Source of the DNA: Candidatus Poribacteria bacterium
Lineage (GTDB): Bacteria > Poribacteria > WGA-4E > WGA-3G
Length of the DNA stretch: 64,000 bases
Assembly: GCA_028820845.1 (NCBI GenBank)
Contig: JAPPII010000076.1
Span: 1-64,000, forward strand
Direction of reading: 5' to 3'
Part shown: in pieces, positions 43,599 through 52,557 of the stretch
Numbering within the stretch: the first letter of the stretch is position 1
Layout: every line of letters begins with the position of its first letter
Position numbers and translations under genes: made by a program
Notes under the pieces: generated by a model
Seen by the model: only the letters and a program-made list of their open reading frames with translations
Database searches by the model: none
Told to the model about the DNA's origin: nothing

Positions 43599-43656
43599 GC
43601 CAATTTCCCTCATAAATGGTAGTAGGCACACTCCGCTGTGCCGTAGCTCATTGAAA

Positions 43657-43970
43657 TTAAAAAAGCCCTCTCGTTCCAACTTTGGAGACGAGAAGGACAC
43701 TTACACTGACCTTACCGTGGTACCACTCCAATTCCCTTTCTCATTTTTATTGACGATATTAGGACTTACAAAGTCCATCTGTCACGAGAAAGAGCACTCT
43801 TTGGGACGCAATAACGGGCATCATACCGGCGAACCCTACTTATTGTTCAGATTCGCAGCTCCAGGGCGACCTTCAGTCGTGGGAACTTGAGGAGACCTTT
43901 CAGCCCGTGAGTCTCCCTCTCTTGCAAGCCTTGACGACTTACTCCTCCCCTTCAACGCTTTTTGGGTAAT
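43657..43970 (-). promoter_or_regulatory. T-box leader of the ilvBNC operon
   Basis: On the minus strand: a stem I start GGAGGAGTAAGTCG (about 43945), AGAGAGGGAG and GGGCTGAAAGG internal motifs, then CTGGAGCTGCGAATCTGAA (43864-43846) and the canonical 3' side AAGTAGG...CGCCGG. The specifier is probably ATC (Ile, 43852-43850), although CTG (Leu) one base further is possible. The T-box sequence GGAGTGGTACCACGG (about 43729-43715) follows, and then a terminator stem (about 43698-43665) before a T-run. Uncharged tRNA should stabilise the antiterminator and allow transcription of ilvB. Confidence 0.9.
43665..43698 (-). terminator. Regulated terminator of the T-box
   Basis: On the minus strand, GTCCTTCTCGTCTCC-AAAGTT-GGAACGAGAGGGC is followed by TTTTTTAATTT. 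It overlaps the antiterminator half that pairs with the T-box sequence, as in classical T-box riboswitches. Confidence 0.8.
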
Positions 43971-44012
43971 CTATTTAATTTTTTATTAAGCACGCCGTTT
44001 TAGATAGCAATT

Positions 44013-44336
44013 TTACAAATGACTAATAAAGGTTTCATCACCTGACTCTGATCGCCTAATCTCGGTATGCTTTTTTCGCAATTTAGGGACAAAGATTAAC
44101 CACAGAATCACGTTCGGAATCCATAGCAAAAAATTATATGGTTGAGGAATCGTGAAAAGTAAGCCAAGAAATACCGAAACCGTGATCCAAGCAATAACAG
44201 CGGTCCTCCTTATAAAGGCGCGTTCTATCGGACCTTTCGCGCTTTTTATGCTCAGATAGGTCCCAAGTACACCACCCATGGTACCGACTACACCTCCGAA
44301 GATACCACCAATCCAACCGATAATAGCTCCATCCAT
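44013..44336 (-). CDS. Small membrane protein, glycine-rich
   Basis: 107 residues with three likely transmembrane parts: a Gly-rich N-terminal segment GWIGGIFGGVVGTMGGVLG (about 7-25), then VIAWITVSVFLGLLFTIPQ (about 47-65) and FLLWIPNVILWLIFVPKL (about 69-86), ending in a basic tail. The glycine-zipper start and small size suggest a packed membrane subunit. I do not recognise the family. GGAGGTGA lies before the ATG, so expression is well supported. It is upstream of, and separate from, the T-box operon; no terminator is obvious between them. Confidence 0.7.
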   Translation of the reverse strand: MDGAIIGWIGGIFGGVVGTMGGVLGTYLSIKSAKGPIERAFIRRTAVIAWITVSVFLGLLFTIPQPYNFLLWIPNVILWLIFVPKLRKKHTEIRRSESGDETFISHL

Positions 44337-44662
44337 GTTTCGTCACCTCCACCTGAAAAAGCAGCTAACGACGTTTCCGAACGGAATTATCTTTACACCT
44401 TATTAAGTATAACACATTTAAAGGGAGATGTCAAACGAAATTTGATTTGCTTATAAAATTTCGTTTGATAAAAATAAATTGATTATAACAGGACTCGGAC
44501 AGAGACATCTAATCAACATGCCCTAAAGTAGCGCGGTATGTTTTCTATATGTAACAGTTTAGGACATTTAATTTTTGACAAAACTACCATACTATGATAG
44601 TATATACATAAACAGCATCATAGTATAAAATCAATGACTTTTAGCACCGGAGTATAAAATTG
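44337..44662. promoter_or_regulatory. Intergenic region with methyltransferase promoter and palindromic operator
   Basis: AT-rich. TTGACA (44575-44580), a 17-base spacer and TAGTAT (44598-44603) form the promoter of the methyltransferase gene. A perfect inverted repeat ATACTAT-G-ATAGTAT covers 44589-44603 and overlaps the -10 box; a third ATAGTAT half-site lies at 44620-44626. This looks like an autorepression site. The 44337-44570 part shows nothing I can name. Confidence 0.7.
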
Positions 44663-47344
44663 ATGGCTCAAAAATACAAATCTATCTACTTTCCCGAGCA
44701 TCCAGGGGAAACACCTCAGAAAAAATCTCTAACTTTGGCATTCGGCAAGGAAACAGATGAAATCTATGAATGTGTTAAAGGACTTTCAAGTGCTGAACTC
44801 CGTGAACTATTAGGTGGTGACTATCAGGTTCTTGTAGCGAATGCTAAAGCCGATAACTTACCTCTGAATACTTACTGTCTTCACCAATTAGAGGAATCCA
44901 TAAATCTCATTCAAGAGCCTGCCTTTCAACTTCAACTACCGGGCATCAATGCCAAAACGGAATTATTCGATCCAGTGAGTGTAACTTTTAAGGGTGGACG
45001 AAAAGAGCCTTTCGCTCGATGGTACCCGTATTTAGAAGGTTATTCCACTCAATTCGTGGAATCTATCTTGGAAAGGTACGCTCCGGATGCCCAAACCATC
45101 CTTGATCCATTCGCTGGAACAGGAACAACTGCCTTCGCTGCGTCAGAACTCAACAAAACTGCCTATTTCTGCGAAGTAAATCCGGTTTTGCAGTTTATAA
45201 GTTTGACTAAAATACGAGTCAGGCGATTAAAATCGTCTCAACGTTCCACACTGGCTCAGGCACTGGCACAAGCCAAAGTTTCACTAAAAGAACTTGAAAA
45301 ATATCCACTAAATCATACGCTCCACCAAGCCTACATACGAACTTTTGGTGATAGTTTATTTTTTCACGATCTCGTTTACGACCAAGTTTTACAGATCCGT
45401 TCGTGGATTGATGAAATCTCTCTTGAAAACCCGATCTTAGCCGCCCTCGTCACAGTTGCGGCCCTGTCAGCACTTGTCCCCTCATCTCGAATGAAACGAT
45501 CTGGCGATTTGAGATACAAAACAATCAAGGAACTTGAAAGGCAAATGGTCCCATTCGTTGAAGGGATTTGTCAAAATATTGATCAGATGATTCAGGACAT
45601 CCGAAACGATGTGGACGGATTGAGAAATGAGCCGTTGCTAATATGCGAAAATGCCCGTTCGTTAGATAGTATCTCACCTTTAGGTATTGATACCGTAATA
45701 ACAAGCCCGCCCTATGTGAATGGAACAAACTATTTTCGCAACACAAAGATAGAATTATGGTTTTTAGGGTGTTTAAAAGAGAAGAAAGATTTGACGAGAT
45801 TTCGCGAGGCTTCTTTAACGGCGGGTATCAACGATGTGACCGTTTCTAAAACGCCTCCGGCATCTCATCCAGATGTTCAAAAGATTGTTTCTAAACTGGA
45901 AAAAAATGCCTATGATTCCCGTATTCCACGCATGATTGCCTGTTATTTTGGCGAAATAACAAAAGTATTCCGAGCAATTCGCCCTCACTTGACTTCTGAT
46001 GCGACTGTTGCAATCGACATTGGGGACTCTTGCTATGCGGGCACTCATGTTCCAGTAGATAAGTTGTTGTCGGCATGTTTGCAAGAGCTGGATTTTGTCC
46101 AACAAGATTCCGTGACGTTACGAAAACGCAAATCTAGAGGCGGAATGTTGCTCAAACAATCACTACTTGTTTTTAGGCACACTTTGAAACAAAGAAGATA
46201 TAAATCTAACCAACGAGTTGGGACATGGCATACTGAATGGGGTACCTTCAAGCAAAACCTACCTCACCAGAAAACCCCCTTTATAAAACGGAACTGGGGA
46301 CATGTGCGGCATTCGTTATGCTCTTACCCCGGTAAACTTAAACCGGCTATTGCCCACCATTTGGTACAAACATTTGTTCCAGAAGATGGACGAGTTTTAG
46401 ATCCATTCGCGGGTGCTGGTACAATTCCATTCGAGGCAACACTGGCTGGCAAACACGCCTACGGTTTTGAGATAAGCCCTGCCGCTTTTGCGATCGCCAG
46501 TGCAAAGGTTCAAGCACCTACAGAACAAGATTGTACAACGGTTATTGAAACAGTGGAAGATTTCATCGGCTGCCATTCAACTACAGACGCAGAAATCACT
46601 GAAGCGAAACGTTTCGGGTTCAATGGGAAAGTAACGGAATACTATGAGTCCCAAACTTTGGCGGAAGTTCTCTTGGCACGACGCTATTTTCAAATTCATC
46701 CACCAGAAACACCTGAGGAATGGTTTGTATTTGCCTCGTTGCTCCATATTTTGCACGGTAATCGTCCGTATGCCCTTAGCCGCCGCTCTCATCCACTTAC
46801 GCCTTATAAACCCACTGGACCTTATGAATATCGTTCCCTAATCAATCAACTACGGGCAAAAGTTCAGCGAGGGTTGGCTGAAGATTTGCCTACGAATTTT
46901 CGGCAGGGAAAGATACTTTTCCAAGATGCAACGAATTGGTGGCCTAGAGAAGTAGAGCAATTAGATGCCGTTATTACGTCCCCGCCGTTCTTCGATAGCA
47001 CCCGATTCTATTCCGCGAATTGGTTAAGATTATGGTTCTCTGGCTGGTCCGCTGATAATTTCAAAACAGGACCATCAGTTTTTGTTGATGAGAAACAGAA
47101 AAGTAGTTTTGATGTATATATTCCGATTCTTCGCCAAGCGAAAGAACGTCTTAAATCTAATGGTGTGGTTGTCTTGCATCTGGGCAAAAGTGCTAAGTGC
47201 AATATGGCGGCTCATTTACGAGAACTTGGTAAGAGGTGGTTTCGGTCAATAGACCTTTTTGACGAAAGCGTTGCCCATTGTGAATCTCACGGTATTCGCG
47301 ACAAAGGAACAGTTACATCTCATCAGTATCTTGTTCTGTATTAA
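44663..47344 (+). CDS. DNA methyltransferase with two tandem SPPY/SPPF domains
   Basis: 893 residues with two amino-methyltransferase domains in one chain. The first has motif I LDPFAGTGTTAFAAS (about 147-161) and catalytic motif IV TSPPYVNGTNYF (near 350). The second has LDPFAGAGTIPFEAT (near 575) and TSPPFFDSTRFYSANW (near 775). SPPY-type motifs favour N4-cytosine methylation, but N6-adenine cannot be excluded. Two domains in one protein are typical for asymmetric sites, each domain modifying one strand. The ATG at 44663 has a GGAG site. The stop overlaps the 3' end of the opposed HNH gene by 32 bases. By eye the gene is more AT-rich than its neighbours, which suggests transfer. Confidence 0.88.
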   Translation: MAQKYKSIYFPEHPGETPQKKSLTLAFGKETDEIYECVKGLSSAELRELLGGDYQVLVANAKADNLPLNTYCLHQLEESINLIQEPAFQLQLPGINAKTELFDPVSVTFKGGRKEPFARWYPYLEGYSTQFVESILERYAPDAQTILDPFAGTGTTAFAASELNKTAYFCEVNPVLQFISLTKIRVRRLKSSQRSTLAQALAQAKVSLKELEKYPLNHTLHQAYIRTFGDSLFFHDLVYDQVLQIRSWIDEISLENPILAALVTVAALSALVPSSRMKRSGDLRYKTIKELERQMVPFVEGICQNIDQMIQDIRNDVDGLRNEPLLICENARSLDSISPLGIDTVITSPPYVNGTNYFRNTKIELWFLGCLKEKKDLTRFREASLTAGINDVTVSKTPPASHPDVQKIVSKLEKNAYDSRIPRMIACYFGEITKVFRAIRPHLTSDATVAIDIGDSCYAGTHVPVDKLLSACLQELDFVQQDSVTLRKRKSRGGMLLKQSLLVFRHTLKQRRYKSNQRVGTWHTEWGTFKQNLPHQKTPFIKRNWGHVRHSLCSYPGKLKPAIAHHLVQTFVPEDGRVLDPFAGAGTIPFEATLAGKHAYGFEISPAAFAIASAKVQAPTEQDCTTVIETVEDFIGCHSTTDAEITEAKRFGFNGKVTEYYESQTLAEVLLARRYFQIHPPETPEEWFVFASLLHILHGNRPYALSRRSHPLTPYKPTGPYEYRSLINQLRAKVQRGLAEDLPTNFRQGKILFQDATNWWPREVEQLDAVITSPPFFDSTRFYSANWLRLWFSGWSADNFKTGPSVFVDEKQKSSFDVYIPILRQAKERLKSNGVVVLHLGKSAKCNMAAHLRELGKRWFRSIDLFDESVAHCESHGIRDKGTVTSHQYLVLY

Positions 47345-48356
47345 AATCCACCTCCTGATGAATTACTTGCTGGTACTCCTGATTGGCTTGACGTACCCAA
47401 GCAGGCGAAATAATTGTCGAATGCTGAAAAAAATCAAAATTTTCATACTGTAAAATCCGATTACGTAGTTTGATAATTTCTGACCTATAAGGCGCATATT
47501 TTGTTAAAAGTTGATCTACTTGTTCAGAGATACTAAGGCGTTTAATTGCTTCAGGATTATAATGCGGTTGCCCAGCAAGCGTTTCATACTGAACGCCTGT
47601 GAGGACAGCAAGGTTCCTTAATTCGCTATCTGAGTAATATGCTGAAGGCCACTTGTCTGACTTCTCGCTGTTATGCTCTCTGCATAATAGTGTTGCATTT
47701 TCAGTTGTCAGGGGCCACAAAAAAACGGCAGGAAGGGTATGATCAAGTGGACGTTCTTTAGTACCAACTCCTTGTAGGTCTTTCCCGCATTTAAAACAAC
47801 GATAACTAAAACGTTTGTAGATATTTTCGCTTTCAATTTTTCGGCTTCCAGAGAGATCCAAATACATTCGCCGTTTTTGGGCAGCTTCACGGTGTTGATC
47901 TGTCAACCGAGTTTTATTTTTAATGGCGTTGTAAACTGCTTTGCATAATTTGCATTCGCTCTGACGGCCAGACCTTCGATCACTATGTCGGTCAAATAAA
48001 TCAAGCGATTTAATCGTATTACAGATGATACAATACTTATATTCCCGCGCTTCCTCAATATAATCATCGTGCAGAATCGTAAATGTCCCTTCTTCAATAA
48101 TGGAGTGGTCTCTCTGGTCTTCCAGTTTGTACGCATAGAATTGAGTTTCGTCGCCTGATAACATAACTATTTCACAAGTCGGGCAGGTAATTTCAAAATC
48201 ATCGCCAATTTCGTCTTTACGAACGAAGATAAATTCAAGACATTCGCTATTTAAACACTGGAACCCTTTGAAAACCACGTCTCCCATGCCGCGAACATGC
48301 TCTGCACGAATCTGATTCGTTTTAACGACCTTTGTATACGGTTTGCGTCTCGGCAT
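47313..48356 (-). CDS. HNH endonuclease with zinc ribbons, likely restriction enzyme
   Basis: 347 residues. Two N-terminal zinc-ribbon-like modules (C34/C39 with C58/C61; C109/C112 with C135/C138) are followed by an HNH nuclease of the treble-clef type: C187-x2-C190, D205-H206 in RPLDHTLPAV, N220 in TTENATLLCREHNSEKSDKW, with C225 and H228-N229. Its 3' end overlaps the methyltransferase gene by 32 bases tail to tail. That pairing strongly suggests a type II (perhaps IIS) restriction enzyme partner. It begins just right of a 113-bp MITE-like element. Cutting specificity cannot be predicted. The start at 48356 has no obvious ribosome site. Confidence 0.78.
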   Translation of the reverse strand: MPRRKPYTKVVKTNQIRAEHVRGMGDVVFKGFQCLNSECLEFIFVRKDEIGDDFEITCPTCEIVMLSGDETQFYAYKLEDQRDHSIIEEGTFTILHDDYIEEAREYKYCIICNTIKSLDLFDRHSDRRSGRQSECKLCKAVYNAIKNKTRLTDQHREAAQKRRMYLDLSGSRKIESENIYKRFSYRCFKCGKDLQGVGTKERPLDHTLPAVFLWPLTTENATLLCREHNSEKSDKWPSAYYSDSELRNLAVLTGVQYETLAGQPHYNPEAIKRLSISEQVDQLLTKYAPYRSEIIKLRNRILQYENFDFFQHSTIISPAWVRQANQEYQQVIHQEVDFNTEQDTDEM

Positions 48357-48394
48357 ATTTACCCTCGCAATAGTTCCGGTCAGTTAAAATGATA

Positions 48395-48511
48395 TAGGAC
48401 TTACGCAAAATTGCGTTAGAACACCAATTCTGATATGATTAGACACCGATTCCCACAGAATTCGGCACCGTTGCAAACCGAACTTATCATTCTTTTCGTG
48501 CGCAAGTCTTA
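48395..48511. mobile_element. MITE-like element with TA target duplication
   Basis: GGACTTACGCA (48397-48407) and TGCGCAAGTCT (48499-48509) are inverted with one or two mismatches, giving a 113-bp element with TA directly outside each end (48395-48396 and 48510-48511), as expected for IS630/Tc1-mariner-type insertion. There is no coding sequence inside. It lies between the HNH gene and sodA. Confidence 0.6.
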
Positions 48512-48620
48512 AAGTAGAAACTATCGACGAGATTTTAGTCTGCCCCATACGACACTAATTTTGCCAGTTGGGTCCACGGCTTGTGTCGTTGCGAAGCGGT
48601 TTGAGATGAATAGGAAGAAA

Positions 48621-48658
48621 TAGCGGGTAGGATTGAAACACCTTCACTCCTCCCGCTA
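48621..48658 (-). terminator. Likely terminator after sodA
   Basis: TAGCGGGTAGGA (48621-48632) pairs with TCCTCCCGCTA (48648-48658) with one bulge. On the minus strand it is followed by TTTCTTCC. It lies 24 bases beyond the sodA stop. Confidence 0.6.
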
Positions 48659-48682
48659 CTGAAATCCGAAATCTACTACAAA

Positions 48683-49288
48683 TTAGGCGTTTGCTACATA
48701 GAGTTCATTGACTCGCGTCCAATTGATGACGTTTCCCCATGCTTCAACGTAGTCTGGACGTAGGTTTTGATACTTTAGATAGTATGCATGTTCCCAGACA
48801 TCGAGACCGAGCAGGGGAACGTGCCCTTGCATGATCGGACTGTCCTGATTCGCAGTGGAGTAGATCTCCAAGCCGTTATCCCCAAGGACGAGCCATGCCC
48901 AACCCGAACCGAAACGTGTGGTCGCAGCTGTGACAAACTGCTCTTTTGCAGCTTCAAGCGAGCCGAAGGTTGAGGTGATAGCTGCTACGATTTCTCCACC
49001 GGGTTCGCCACCGTTGGGGCTCATAGTAGACCAAAAGAGCGAATGATTGGCGTGCCCACCGCCATTGTTGATGACAGCTTGGCGTTTATCCTCAGGCACC
49101 TGATCAAGATTGGCGAGCAATTCGTTAACATCCATATCGGCGACAGCCCCGAGTCCTTCTAAGGCAGCGTTGAGGTTGTTAACGTAACCTTGATGGTGTT
49201 TACCGTGATGGATTTCCATGGTTCGTGCGTCAATGTGAGGCTCCAAAGCATCGTGAGCATAAGGGAGCGCTGGTAATGTGTGTGCCAT
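48683..49288 (-). CDS. sodA: Superoxide dismutase, Mn type
   Basis: 201 residues, the normal size for Mn/Fe SOD. Metal ligands are H27, H82 (in HANHSLFW), D163 and H167 (in DVWEHAYYL). [13 protein letters not shown], with the Gly-Gly, and the Gln148 in NQDSP favour manganese over iron. It converts superoxide to hydrogen peroxide and oxygen in the cytoplasm. The ATG has AGGAGG upstream but with long spacing. It is the last gene of the minus-strand series and has its own likely terminator. Confidence 0.95.
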   Translation of the reverse strand: MAHTLPALPYAHDALEPHIDARTMEIHHGKHHQGYVNNLNAALEGLGAVADMDVNELLANLDQVPEDKRQAVINNGGGHANHSLFWSTMSPNGGEPGGEIVAAITSTFGSLEAAKEQFVTAATTRFGSGWAWLVLGDNGLEIYSTANQDSPIMQGHVPLLGLDVWEHAYYLKYQNLRPDYVEAWGNVINWTRVNELYVANA

Positions 49289-49436
49289 TTAAAAAATAGC
49301 CTCCTAATAGTGTTTTTTGATATTCAAGCAAAGTGCTTAACAATCAGGGAAAGTATAACAGATTTATCGGAAGTGTGCAAGTTTTTTCTGAAGGGCGCGA
49401 TTTCAAACTTTACGGGTCAAAAATAATAGACGGAGA

Positions 49437-52400
49437 TTAGTCGTTCGATTGGTTATCTTCAGAAACTGCGCCGACACGGCAAACCCGCTTATAGGCGCAA
49501 TAGTTACAGGGCTGCGTTTTGTTACGGGGGGTCAATGGCTTATCACCATGCTCTTCAGAATCCACAAACCCGTATTCATCAGTCTCTACAACGCTGTCTG
49601 CGTCGGTCGGTGAAAAGGTTTTGACGCGGGTAATGAGTGGGAAGTTGCCGTCGCTTATTTCGTTAACATATTGTCCAAGATAACCATTCACGCGGGTGAT
49701 TACCCTATCAAATTCCTCGTCGGATAACATCTGCTGTGTTCTTCGGGATAACACGTATGTCTCTCCTCTGGCAGATTCCTTTCCAATACCGAGTTGAATT
49801 TTGCAGTCGTTCAACCTGACTTTATGATACAAGCCTGCTGCCGATTCGTATCCATTCCCTAGTAGTTGCCTCACAATTTCAAGATAGATAGGCAATTGGA
49901 GAGCTCGTCCCTCAAGAATATCTTTGATTCCAGGTGTTAAACTTCCGGTTTTATAATCAATAACATTAAAAACACCTTCTCCTATATCAATACGGTCAAT
50001 TTTGGCATTGAGAGGCACATCACCGATACAGATAGGTTCGACCCGGCTAAGGACTGAATCGGTTATGCCTTTCCGACGGCCAACGCTGACCTCAAAATAG
50101 CGCGGGGCAGTGGTTACATCGCATTGTCGTTCCACTGCAAGCCATTGGTTCAACCTAACTTTTAAGAGTGTTTTGTCTACCTCCCGAAATAGATCTTCGG
50201 ATGTAGGATCCCCGATCCCCTTATCTATGACATCAGATAACTGCCGTTTTGCTGCTTCAAAGCCTGCTTCGTCACACTGACTAATAGCCGGTTGTTCTCG
50301 ACGCTGGTCATAGAATTCAGCGAGAATGTTGTGAGCTAACTCGCCCATTTCCAAGGCAGATAAGCCTTCAGTTTCTTCTTCATCTTCGCTACCGAGTTTT
50401 AAAACTTCAGATGCAAGATACTGAAATGGACATTTAGCGTAAGTTTCCAAATCTGTGATGGAATAGGTCCACTGTCTCCGTTTTCTTAAACGATCTCCGC
50501 TTTGGGTAGAAAGCGAACCTGCTGTCAACACCCCTTCATAATCCAAAAGGTCATGTATCTCCTCTCGACTTTTTTCGACTTCAACAACATGCTTTATTAG
50601 GGGGCGCATGTGTTCTAAACGCTTGGGGAATATCCCATCAAGGGGCGTATCTGCTGCCCATACGTGCTTGCCGTAGGTGCTGAGGAAACTGGGGATACTG
50701 CCTTGCATGGAATCATCGACTTCTTCAACCTCCTTAATCTTAGCAACTGCCTTCAATTGCTCAAGGAATGGTGAAGGGATGAGTTCGGCTTCACGCTCAC
50801 GTTGTGGGACAAGGAGATATAATCGCTTTTGAAAAGATTTGAGGACCCCATAGAACATAAACCGATTATTGTACAGATGCTCTTCTTCAGTCCGATACGG
50901 GTGACTTGGAAGCAGTGGGTCCGGACTATAATTCTCTGGAAAATTGCCCTCTACAAAATCACATAAAAAGACCGTGTTAAACTCCAAACTTCTCAGTTCA
51001 CTGAGTCGAGTAATTTTGACGGTTTCTGCCTTTGTTATTACTCTGTTTTGATAGCTTGTGTGCTTTGCAATGTGATGGAGTTTCTGGATATAATTACCAA
51101 GGAAATCAGACCCAACGCCTTCCGACATTAAAACGCTGCAGAGGTTCTTAACAATCCTATTGAATTGGCGATATGCCTCAACTTCGGCTTCAACAACTTC
51201 CGGGCTTCTTCCGAACATCGGGTTTAGAATACGCTGGAGGACCTCTCCCTTTTTGAGTAAGTGATCAACATACTCCTGAAACTTACTTGGGTGAAACCGG
51301 TGTGTGTCGGATACAGGCTTTACCGTAGAAAAATAAGTATCGTTTAGTGGCGTACGATCTGACGAAAGGCGAGAAAAGATTGATTTGGCAACCTCTGACT
51401 TTGTCAGCGGCGTGCTTTCCCTAAGCGAATAGGGGATCCCATAAGCAGGGAAAATCTCAGCGATACGGTCTTGGTACAACCCTATATTGTAGCAGGCAAC
51501 GCAGACCTCACTCAACTTGCAGTCGTCGTCTGAGACGTGTTTTTGGATACCGCGTGCAATTTCCTCAACCTCTTCGGAGCGGTCAGCGGGTTTCAGGACT
51601 GTAATCTGAGGTGGGTCATCAGCATTATGGTTCAGATGCGTGGACGTAGCATCGGCACGAAAGAGGTTCTCGGCGAAATGCGGATGTTGATCGGTATCGC
51701 GTTCATAGTTCGGATCAATGTAGGCGCTTGCGGTCCTAAATTGCGAGACGAGATCGGTGATGTTTTTATATAAACCCTCATTTCCTTCAAGCCAGTCGGT
51801 ACGGAACCACATTTCTATCTGGGGTATCTTGGCAATGTGAGTCAAGATTTTGATGTCGGCTTTAGAAAGGGCGGTAAATCCTTCAACAACAACAAGATTG
51901 ATGCTTGGAAATGCCCCGATCATAAGTGAATCAAAGTTGTTAGCGTTAGCAAGGTGCAGACGCTTGCCTTGTTCATCTATCCAACGGTCTCCGAGTTTGG
52001 TTTCATAATCGTTACAGATGCGAAAGAAGTCATCTTCGGTTGGATTTTGTGATTCGCCATCTCCAATATTTAGCGCGTTCTCTCCATATTCCTTAAGGCG
52101 GTTAATTGTGTCTGCGATGAGAGAGAGCGTGCTGTCCGGCACAGGAATGTTTTGGCTGGGTCGGAAGGTATCATAACGGTGGGAATTAGGGTTGACCGAT
52201 TGAGGATTTGCTATTTCATGCAGCCAGAGGTTTTGGACTCCTTGGGAGATGTTCAGTCTTGCTGGACGGACCTGGTTATATAGCCTTTGAATGAAATTTC
52301 CGAGTGTATAGACCCGCAAGTTGGCAACCGCTTGGTTGGGATGATAACCAACCAATTCGCGTTGGCGATGCAAACGTGCGGAATCGGTCGGCACAACAAC

Positions 52401-52535
52401 GACAAAGGTGTGTGCTCTATTACTCTGAATGCGGGTTTTAAGGATATTTTCAATACCTGGCATCTGTTCAATAAATGAAGGAAAGCGATTGGAAGTATGG
52501 AAGAATAGAGGGGAAAGCCCTCCTGGACCTTCCAT
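49437..52535 (-). CDS. addB: AddB-like helicase-nuclease subunit, PD-(D/E)xK C-terminus
   Basis: 1032 residues. The N-terminal part resembles a degenerate UvrD-like fold (THIAKIPQIEMWFRTDW; RLSELRSLEFNTVFLCDFVEGNFPE in part, about 510-540), and the C-terminal part is a RecB-family nuclease (FNVIDYKTGSLTPGIKDI, near 850). Cysteines for an AddB-type [4Fe-4S] cluster are present: the single Cys in AKCPFQYLASEVL (near 670) and CNYCAYKRVC at the end. In characterised AddAB enzymes this subunit cuts the strand and recognises Chi. No addA is in the window. The frame begins at 52535, but the ATG at 52463 (MPGIENIL) is a possible alternative. It follows metG by 22 bases. Confidence 0.8.
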   Translation of the reverse strand: MEGPGGLSPLFFHTSNRFPSFIEQMPGIENILKTRIQSNRAHTFVVVVPTDSARLHRQRELVGYHPNQAVANLRVYTLGNFIQRLYNQVRPARLNISQGVQNLWLHEIANPQSVNPNSHRYDTFRPSQNIPVPDSTLSLIADTINRLKEYGENALNIGDGESQNPTEDDFFRICNDYETKLGDRWIDEQGKRLHLANANNFDSLMIGAFPSINLVVVEGFTALSKADIKILTHIAKIPQIEMWFRTDWLEGNEGLYKNITDLVSQFRTASAYIDPNYERDTDQHPHFAENLFRADATSTHLNHNADDPPQITVLKPADRSEEVEEIARGIQKHVSDDDCKLSEVCVACYNIGLYQDRIAEIFPAYGIPYSLRESTPLTKSEVAKSIFSRLSSDRTPLNDTYFSTVKPVSDTHRFHPSKFQEYVDHLLKKGEVLQRILNPMFGRSPEVVEAEVEAYRQFNRIVKNLCSVLMSEGVGSDFLGNYIQKLHHIAKHTSYQNRVITKAETVKITRLSELRSLEFNTVFLCDFVEGNFPENYSPDPLLPSHPYRTEEEHLYNNRFMFYGVLKSFQKRLYLLVPQREREAELIPSPFLEQLKAVAKIKEVEEVDDSMQGSIPSFLSTYGKHVWAADTPLDGIFPKRLEHMRPLIKHVVEVEKSREEIHDLLDYEGVLTAGSLSTQSGDRLRKRRQWTYSITDLETYAKCPFQYLASEVLKLGSEDEEETEGLSALEMGELAHNILAEFYDQRREQPAISQCDEAGFEAAKRQLSDVIDKGIGDPTSEDLFREVDKTLLKVRLNQWLAVERQCDVTTAPRYFEVSVGRRKGITDSVLSRVEPICIGDVPLNAKIDRIDIGEGVFNVIDYKTGSLTPGIKDILEGRALQLPIYLEIVRQLLGNGYESAAGLYHKVRLNDCKIQLGIGKESARGETYVLSRRTQQMLSDEEFDRVITRVNGYLGQYVNEISDGNFPLITRVKTFSPTDADSVVETDEYGFVDSEEHGDKPLTPRNKTQPCNYCAYKRVCRVGAVSEDNQSND

Positions 52536-52557
52536 ATTTCGAGTTAAGAACCTTTTG

